Shown: positions 17,601 to 21,848 of the stretch, piece by piece | How positions within the stretch are numbered: the first letter of the stretch is position 1 | How the letters are laid out: each line of letters begins with the position of its first letter | NCBI GenBank assembly: GCA_022448665.1 | Contig: JAKUUO010000023.1 | Location: 1 to 21,848 of the forward strand | DNA length: 21,848 bases | Direction: 5' to 3' | DNA from: Candidatus Thalassarchaeum betae | GTDB lineage: Archaea; Thermoplasmatota; Poseidoniia; Poseidoniales; Thalassarchaeaceae | The notes under the pieces: generated by a model | What the model was told of the DNA's origin: nothing | The model's database searches: none | The model's input: only the letters and a program-made list of their open reading frames with translations | Made by a program: the position numbers and the translations under genes

Positions 17601-18615
17601 GCAGTTCGGTCACTGCTAGGTCCCTGACTGCGATGAGGATGGTCGTCGACAGAGAGCCGCCTGTGTTCTCAGCGGCGATCACATGCTCCCTAAGCTGGTG
17701 CACCGAGGTTGGGGAGCCGCGGAGGGAGCCGTCTGCCTGATGCAGCTCGATACCGTCTGGAAGCGTCGGCTCGATGCTCCACCCCGTGATCTCGCCGCCC
17801 GAAATGGCCGGGATGATCTGGACGGGCTCCCCGATGGTCCAGTAGAACGGATGGCCCTCATAGGACAGTCCGGAAGGCGGTTCGTGCAGGGTGATGATGC
17901 GGATAGCAGTCTCAACCGAGCCGCCGGTGTTGGATGCCGTCACGGTGTGATTAGAGTCGCCGAGAACACCGGCATTGCCAGAAATCGAGCCGTCCCCCAG
18001 CAGGCTCAGCCCCTCTGGCAGCGGCGGGACTGCCGACCATGAATCAGCAGTGCCGCCTATCACGAGGGGAGCGTCGATCGAACAGTGGTTGTCCAAGGAG
18101 CACTGCAGCACGTCAGCGATGTATAGGACCGAAGTAGGGGGCGCGGCGAGCACGGTGATGTCGATTGTCGTCGAGGTCGAGCCCATCGGATTGGCACCGA
18201 TGAAGGTGTAACGCGTGTCCTGCGTCTCCCCGGTCGGAGTGCCTGAGATGACCCCGGAGTCATCCAGTGACAGGCCGTCTGGAAGACGGGGGTTAACCAA
18301 CCAGTCGTGGGGTCCGTCGCCAGTGAAGCTCGGCGTCAGAGCTTGCATCTCTATACCGACGACGAGAATAATTGCGTCCTCGCCGTAGTCGAGTCCTTCG
18401 GGGCGGTGCATCAGTCTGCATGCATCCCCGGTGAAGACCTGCTGAGCGGTGCAGTCGTCCTCTGTGATGACGTGGACGAAGCAATCGGGGTGCGATGGTT
18501 GCTCGACGCAGTCAATCTCCTCAGGAGTCTGATTATCGAGGCCGAACAGGCCGAGGCAGCCCGAACTTAGCATCAACACCGAGAGCAGGAGGGCGGCGTT
18601 CCTCTTCGGCTGCAT
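14644..18615 (-). CDS. Lipoprotein with five putative-Ig repeats and an M60 (gluzincin) peptidase domain
   Basis: The product is 1323 residues. It begins MQPKRNAALLLSVLMLSSGC; LSSGC is a lipobox, so C20 is probably lipidated and the protein sits on the outer face of the membrane. Five putative-Ig (He_PIG-like) domains span about 86-507, each with a core such as LPDGLSLDDSGVISGTPT. A region at about 549-806, starting near GRGKMLGYGHESW, resembles the glutamine-amidotransferase-like fold that precedes M60 domains in TCAF-type proteins. The M60 domain (about 828-1219) has HELGH at 1073-1077 and the third zinc ligand E1091 in GTTETGCNFASVYLME, matching HExGH-x(8-28)-E. A late landmark is NATGYNLAPYHSAWGFPLT. 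A beta-sandwich closes the protein. M60 enzymes often cut O-glycosylated proteins (mucin-like). The longer frame to 18684 is rejected because it overlaps SHMT and hides the lipobox. Confidence 0.9.
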   Translation of the reverse strand: MQPKRNAALLLSVLMLSSGCLGLFGLDNQTPEEIDCVEQPSHPDCFVHVITEDDCTAQQVFTGDACRLMHRPEGLDYGEDAIILVVGIEMQALTPSFTGDGPHDWLVNPRLPDGLSLDDSGVISGTPTGETQDTRYTFIGANPMGSTSTTIDITVLAAPPTSVLYIADVLQCSLDNHCSIDAPLVIGGTADSWSAVPPLPEGLSLLGDGSISGNAGVLGDSNHTVTASNTGGSVETAIRIITLHEPPSGLSYEGHPFYWTIGEPVQIIPAISGGEITGWSIEPTLPDGIELHQADGSLRGSPTSVHQLREHVIAAENTGGSLSTTILIAVRDLAVTELHYEPYQFDLREGDAIEEVTPTWEGGSPDYWEIDPTLPFGFSFNFTTGAISGSATLLQPWTYHRIWANNSGGTTSTLIQIRVTSLPPDAISWLGTEFAFKANESILIPATNDGPDIETWEVSPPLPSGLTLLSNGTIEGTPDERADWTQYTIWANNTGGAVGLNLWIAVHDLTADQDDLRRGMGNTNWGGWPSPILPIGEWAFPIGFTEEGYGSTIPVISASHVGRGKMLGYGHESWVDGAGPKETAFSLQAVEWVCGTNADVGLAYGAGFDDFEDELQGEGHTVHLSVTPDNLSGIDCLLDEFWNGHDDADNQNLIDFMLNGGGLVMGGHAWYWSYSNSDVSHNYPGNKIAKTTGLFVSHAWGYNTIDFRVVPHELTRPQAAIDAIRSDRMDNQTLSADDAAIADATLSTCTGVVALDFHGFWSPLREVVNATGWTVIQYGTLWQNVGHNLGEDPVADTLLRVEASLTQNLPANELPAHPSHVEFPGEVPSNATRITRTFSIDGNQSGLPGNFGYSGARSHLRMTTGLYAAPGEVVTVTVPSEIIDSGTYVLVGAHSDSLWGKTQLHRHPQIARWWYIDSATMEVGNAFGGPIYIGIQAGSTLGDFDVTVSNVVKAPRYIHGETDIFQWQQQFRHDPAPWAEIGSSQFILTVPSHEIRDLDNPQDLMDWWDQALGMEHEIYGYLPWPRVERAVFDAQISAGWMHSGYPFMAHDLSVAGVVNVSYMSENGDWGMFHELGHNHQWMPSTLPGTTETGCNFASVYLMEQLVNPPNLRPANPQRAYFEDGSNISNWSTWVALDTFLVVKEEWGWGPITEALSVYYTLPAAEVPSGGTEEFNAWVMHLSNATGYNLAPYHSAWGFPLTQATYDALDHLPVWVDDPLRGDFFVYDAILRNLTSTNLNSSAAQVVWDVYDNGTNTTLTVYYGQTDMGNNSQLWPYSVSSGTPEVGPGSANITFTGDGTHYVRIMASNEEAEVWFGPISVTPN

Positions 18616-18640
18616 GGGGTTCGTAGGAGACCCATCGATG

Positions 18641-18648
18641 AATAAGTG
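18641..18648 (-). promoter_or_regulatory. TATA-like box CACTTATT upstream of the M60 lipoprotein
   Basis: On the minus strand CACTTATT stands about 26-33 nt before ATG 18615, the usual distance from an archaeal TATA box to the transcript start. This predicts a leader of only a few nucleotides. The core CACTTAT is the same as that before the CD36-like gene at 4812. Its presence means the M60 gene can be transcribed independently of SHMT. Confidence 0.45.
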
Positions 18649-18657
18649 TGCGGAAGC

Positions 18658-18679
18658 CGTGCTCCCGTTGGGGAGCACG
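18658..18679 (-). terminator. Hairpin directly after the SHMT stop codon
   Basis: CGTGCTCCC and GGGAGCACG pair in a perfect 9-bp stem around a 4-nt loop, starting one base beyond the SHMT stop (18681-18683). No T tract follows. It lies between SHMT and the TATA-like box of the M60 gene, so it may end or process the SHMT transcript. The stem was read by eye; the folding energy was not computed. Confidence 0.45.
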
Positions 18680-18680
18680 C

Positions 18681-19961
18681 TCACGCGAGGCCCGGATAGG
18701 CTGGTCCTGTCTCGAAGCAGTACTGCACAGTTTGGAATTCTCCCTTGAACTCGGCGACGTCATCTCGGACTGCTGCCGAATCCTCTCCGGCAATCAGGGA
18801 CCTCGCGAAGAAGCGTGCCACGTCCTGCATCTCGTCGGGCCTCATGCCGACCCTAGTCAGTTCGGGGACGCCCAGCCTGAGGCCACTGGGGGACATCGCC
18901 TTGGTGTCCCCGGGAAGCATGTTCATGTTGGTGATGATGCCGGCGTCCTCGAGCAGCGCAGCTGCGTCCCTGCCAGCACCTGAGTCGCTCTCGCCATGGC
19001 GAGTCAGGACCTGGTGGCTTGCGGTGTAATCGCGCTCCTCTGCGAGCACGTCGAAGCCCTCTGATGCTAGGGCTGCCCCCAGCGCTTTGGCGTTGGCCAC
19101 GATATCGCGGGCGTAGTCGGAGCCGAACTGCTCGAACTCCGCTAGGGCTACCGCTTTGCCGGCGACGTGGTGGAGGTGGTAGGAAGAGCAGACTCCGGGG
19201 AATATCGCGCTGTTCAAGCGGCGCTGGAACTTAGCATCGTCGGAGTCCGAGAGCAGGAAGCCGCCCTGAGGCCCTGGGAAGGTCTTGTGGCTGCTCCCAG
19301 TCATCACGTCGGCGCCCTCCCGGAGAGGATCCTGGAACTGGTTGCCGGCTATCAGCCCGAGGACATGCGCGGCGTCGTACATCACCTTCGCGCCGACCTC
19401 GTGAGCGGCGGCGGCGAGCTCCTCGAGAGGAGTAGGAAACAGGAAGACGGATTGGCCGAACAGGGCGATGTTGGGCTCTATCTCTCGAATCAACTGTGCA
19501 GCGGCATCAATGTCTGGCTCCATGCGGCTCTCGAGCCATGGATAGGTCACGAGGCTCAACCCCCTCAGTCCGACCGCGCCCATACGGGCATGTGAGATGT
19601 GGCCGCCATCGGCAGTAGAAACCGCGGTGATGGTGTCGCCGGGGTTAGCCAGAGCCTTCAGGCCGGCCATGTTCGACACTGTCCCTGAGGTCGACTGGAT
19701 ATTGGCGAAGTTGCAGTCGAAGACGCGTTTGGCGGAGGAGATTCCAATCTCCTCTATGGTATCGAAGTCGTCACATCCCTGATAGTACCGCTTCCCCGGT
19801 AGACCCTCGGCGTACCTGCCGTGCAGATCCGAGTTGCAGGCCTTGCGAACAAGTGGGCTGAGGATGTTCTCGCTGGCTATCATCGGCAGGCTGTCGCGGT
19901 AGTGCCTGCCCGACTCATCAACTGCTTCCAGTATCCTCGATGCTGCCTCGCGAGCGCTCAT
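18681..19961 (-). CDS. glyA: Serine hydroxymethyltransferase
   Basis: The product is 426 residues, normal for the family. It is a cytoplasmic PLP enzyme that interconverts serine and glycine and loads one-carbon units onto tetrahydrofolate or an archaeal pterin. Landmarks: LPMIASENILSP near residue 25; the substrate region GRYAEGLPGKRYYQGCDDFD near 48; YDAAHVLGL with the PLP-stacking D/H region near 193; and SSHKTFPGPQGG with the Schiff-base lysine at K226. The SHKTFPGPQGG form resembles archaeal SHMTs more than the bacterial THKTLRGPRGG. The frame could open at 20003, but the extra residues include a Cys-rich stretch not typical of SHMT, and ATG 19961 places the conserved N-terminus normally. 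A CTAAACTC patch about 30 nt upstream may be its TATA element. Divergent from the TSP3-repeat gene. Confidence 0.95.
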   Translation of the reverse strand: MSAREAASRILEAVDESGRHYRDSLPMIASENILSPLVRKACNSDLHGRYAEGLPGKRYYQGCDDFDTIEEIGISSAKRVFDCNFANIQSTSGTVSNMAGLKALANPGDTITAVSTADGGHISHARMGAVGLRGLSLVTYPWLESRMEPDIDAAAQLIREIEPNIALFGQSVFLFPTPLEELAAAAHEVGAKVMYDAAHVLGLIAGNQFQDPLREGADVMTGSSHKTFPGPQGGFLLSDSDDAKFQRRLNSAIFPGVCSSYHLHHVAGKAVALAEFEQFGSDYARDIVANAKALGAALASEGFDVLAEERDYTASHQVLTRHGESDSGAGRDAAALLEDAGIITNMNMLPGDTKAMSPSGLRLGVPELTRVGMRPDEMQDVARFFARSLIAGEDSAAVRDDVAEFKGEFQTVQYCFETGPAYPGLA

Positions 19962-20036
19962 GCACCTGCATCGAGAACAGGTCAAAGAGTTTAGCGGAAG
20001 CACGTGGAACGTCTGCTTTCGGACTCATCGGGGAAG

Positions 20037-20046
20037 AGTATTTTGA
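20037..20046 (+). promoter_or_regulatory. TATA-like box for the right-edge secreted protein
   Basis: GTATTTTGAA is the most AT-rich patch in the 107-nt divergent region between glyA and the gene at 20069. Its centre is about 27 nt before ATG 20069, which fits a leaderless archaeal transcript. No Shine-Dalgarno is visible before that ATG, in keeping with this. Confidence 0.4.
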
Positions 20047-20068
20047 ATTGAGGCCGACATGGCACCCC

Positions 20069-21848
20069 ATGAGCCGACGCGCCACCCTAACAACCGTCCT
20101 GACTGCAATGCTTCTGGTAGCGGTTCCCTACACCGTCCTAGCGACCGATTCGGACGGCGACGGGACCGACGACGCAGACGATGATTTTCCGAACAACCCG
20201 TGCGCTGACACCGATACTGACGGGGATGGGTTGCCCGATACAGTGGTCAGCGGGTGCACTTCTCAATCAGTGGTCGCATACACCTCCTTCGAGGAACCAG
20301 ATAACGGGACGAAATACTACGATTACGGTGACGAGACCACAAATCATTACCTGTGGAACAATGTGAACGAATCACATGTGGCTTACAACACAACTGGGAA
20401 CGAACTTGGCTTTACTCTGTATTACGAATCGACTGGTAGCGGCGGATTGACCGATGGTGATTATTTCGGAGTAGTAACCTTCACCGGAGAAGTCGGCAAC
20501 TTCACCGACGGCACGAAGGGCTACCAGATGTCGGACGTCGATGGAATCGCCACTCTGGCTCTCGATGACATCACCGCGGAAACACTGACCTTCGACCTGT
20601 TCGTCCAGGACGACGGCTGGGAGTGGAGTAGTTTGAGTTACGATTACATCAACATCTCATTCGTAGGCGCCAACTCAGATATCTCGATTCTCAGCACCTA
20701 CGGCACCGACATCGATACCGGATACTCCTCATATCTGGACAATTGGACGACCACGACTGTGGCGATAGGAGCTGCTGGAAACGGCCATCTAGAGGTTGAG
20801 TTCTCATCGAACGCGGCTAAAGAGGCCATCTACATCGACAATGTCGTGTTCACCTCGACAGTGGTGCTCACGGCTGATTTGGATGATGACGGCGACGGCT
20901 GGCTAGACAGCGACGAGGTCGACTGCGGGACAGACCCCCTGGACGGAAACGATGTCCCTGCTGACGCTGATTCCAACGGCATCTGCGACGCTCTCGAGGG
21001 CGATGACTTCGACGGTGACGGGATACCCAATGACACCGATCCAGACGACGACAACGACGGCGTGGACGACGTCGATGACGACTTCCCGTTGAATCCCAAC
21101 GAAACCACGGACACCGACGGTGACGGCGTGGGGGACAACGCTGACGAGGATGACGACAACGACGGTTGGATAGACGAGAACGAAGTCGGATGCGGCACCG
21201 ATCCGCTGGACGACTCATCGGTGCCCGCCGACTACGACGCCGACTCCGTATGCGACCCGCTCGATGCGGACGACGACAACGATGGCACTGACGATGCAGA
21301 TGATGCGTTTCCATATGATGGAACTGAGTGGGACGACACGGACGGCGATGGTAAGGGCGACAACGCCGACCTGGATGACGACAATGACGGGTGGAGCGAT
21401 GCCGATGAGTCGGATTGCGGCACTGACTCGATAGACTCAGGGTCCGTTCCGGCGGATCTCGACGGCGATGGAACCTGCGATTCATTGGATGAGGACACCG
21501 ACGGCGACGGCTGGAGCGATGCCGATGAGTCGGATTGCGGCACTGACTCGAGCGATGGCAATTCAACACCCTCGGATTCAGATTCGGATGGAGTGTGTGA
21601 CGTCATGGACGACGACACCGACAACGACGGGTGGAGCGATGCTATCGAGGCGGACTGCGGTAGTGACCAGATGGATCCCGATTCGGTGCCTGCTGATTTA
21701 GACGGGGATTCGCAGTGCGACGCAACGGACTCGGACATAGACGGTGATGGTTACAACAACGATGACGACGAGTTCCCTAGCGATGCGGCGGAGTGGGTCG
21801 ACAGCGACGGGGACGGCACCGGGGACAACGCAGACTCCGATGACGACG
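20069..21848 (+). CDS. Giant secreted protein with TSP3-like Asp-rich repeats (3' end beyond the window)
   Basis: An open frame of 593 codons runs from ATG 20069 to the right edge with no stop; it is not bounded by a stop so it is easily missed. Residues 1-27 (MSRRATLTTVLTAMLLVAVP...) form a signal peptide. Asp-rich DxDGDG calcium-binding repeats occupy about 28-60. A beta-sandwich domain follows at about 68-264, starting YTSFEEP and containing LTDGDYFGVV, a pattern I associate with domains next to extracellular nucleases and adhesins. From 268 on, TSP3-like repeats dominate, with a recurring Cys-bounded segment (CGTDPLD...VPAD...C) present five times, each with 19 residues between the cysteines, probably disulfide-linked. 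A second kind of unit contains DDxFPxxxxEW/T. Such proteins act as calcium-stiffened stalks or adhesins. Any catalytic domain would lie beyond the window. An ATG at 20059 is in another frame. Confidence 0.85.
   Translation, partial: MSRRATLTTVLTAMLLVAVPYTVLATDSDGDGTDDADDDFPNNPCADTDTDGDGLPDTVVSGCTSQSVVAYTSFEEPDNGTKYYDYGDETTNHYLWNNVNESHVAYNTTGNELGFTLYYESTGSGGLTDGDYFGVVTFTGEVGNFTDGTKGYQMSDVDGIATLALDDITAETLTFDLFVQDDGWEWSSLSYDYINISFVGANSDISILSTYGTDIDTGYSSYLDNWTTTTVAIGAAGNGHLEVEFSSNAAKEAIYIDNVVFTSTVVLTADLDDDGDGWLDSDEVDCGTDPLDGNDVPADADSNGICDALEGDDFDGDGIPNDTDPDDDNDGVDDVDDDFPLNPNETTDTDGDGVGDNADEDDDNDGWIDENEVGCGTDPLDDSSVPADYDADSVCDPLDADDDNDGTDDADDAFPYDGTEWDDTDGDGKGDNADLDDDNDGWSDADESDCGTDSIDSGSVPADLDGDGTCDSLDEDTDGDGWSDADESDCGTDSSDGNSTPSDSDSDGVCDVMDDDTDNDGWSDAIEADCGSDQMDPDSVPADLDGDSQCDATDSDIDGDGYNNDDDEFPSDAAEWVDSDGDGTGDNADSDDD
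21392..21551 (+). repeat. 40-bp identical repeat at 120-bp spacing within the TSP3 region
   Basis: The 40 bases at 21392-21431 recur without a mismatch at 21512-21551, exactly 120 bp (40 codons) later, and a diverged third copy starts at 21632, again 120 bp on. They encode WSDADESDCGTDS. The identity at third codon positions suggests a recent in-frame duplication or gene-conversion event within an older repeat array. Confidence 0.9.

Noticed and set aside
18616..18684. Upstream extension of the M60 lipoprotein
   Set aside because: It would bury the lipobox 23 residues deeper and overlap the end of SHMT; a TATA-like box and hairpin lie in this stretch.
21392..21671. Possible CRISPR-like or satellite array because of regular 120-bp spacing
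   Set aside because: All copies are in frame, encode TSP3-like repeats and diverge as coding sequence does; there are no unique spacers between short conserved repeats.
21232..21738. Leftward Ser/Pro-rich frame at the right edge
   Set aside because: It is the antisense of Asp-rich calcium repeats; GAC/GAT codons read backwards give Ser/Val-rich strings.
1..21848. Insertion sequences, integrases, prophage or defence genes
   Set aside because: No transposase, integrase, toxin-antitoxin or nuclease-defence signatures were seen in any frame, and no att-like direct repeat was found beside the tRNA.

Overview
The window looks like a piece of a planktonic archaeal genome, most likely Marine Group II/III (Candidatus Poseidoniales or a relative in Thermoplasmatota). 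This is inferred from several traits seen together: a tRNA gene that does not encode its full CCA end, archaeal-type SHMT and TctA-family sequences, TATA-like boxes very close to start codons, tandem start/stop overlaps, moderately high GC, and an unusual density of large secreted or membrane-anchored proteins with Thr/Asp-rich calcium-binding repeats and C-terminal membrane anchors. No rRNA or ribosomal protein is present, so the assignment stays provisional.

Layout. Positions 1-1442 read leftward: a truncated membrane protein, a secreted protein with a PGF-CTERM-like archaeosortase signal, and a CAU-anticodon tRNA. From 1554 everything reads rightward to 14651. First comes a membrane-anchored protein built of A'-A-B-A-B OB-fold-like repeats. 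A TctA/DUF112-family permease starts 10 nt after it, probably from a TTG. Next is a 923-residue protein that reads as a CD36/LIMP-2/SR-B family member, a family best known from animals. Then a tightly overlapping three-gene operon follows: a 1526-residue surface protein with lamin-tail, PhoX-like phosphatase, second lamin-tail and two phospholipase D/nuclease (HKD) modules; a bacterial-type pyrimidine-nucleoside phosphorylase (DeoA); and a membrane acyltransferase. On the opposite strand, converging with this operon by an 8-bp overlap, are a 1323-residue lipoprotein with five putative-Ig repeats and an M60 (gluzincin) peptidase domain, preceded by serine hydroxymethyltransferase. At the right edge, divergent from SHMT, begins a huge secreted protein with Cys-paired TSP3-like calcium repeats; it runs off the window.

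How the genes may work together. Most of the window encodes the cell surface. The PhoX/PLD-DeoA operon suggests scavenging of phosphorus and nucleosides from extracellular nucleic acid or phospholipid. The M60 lipoprotein suggests cleavage of O-glycosylated proteins. The CD36-like protein suggests lipid or lipoprotein binding or uptake. These roles are inferences from domain families; no experiment is implied. The most notable item is the archaeal CD36-like protein, followed by the PhoX/PLD fusion and its operon.
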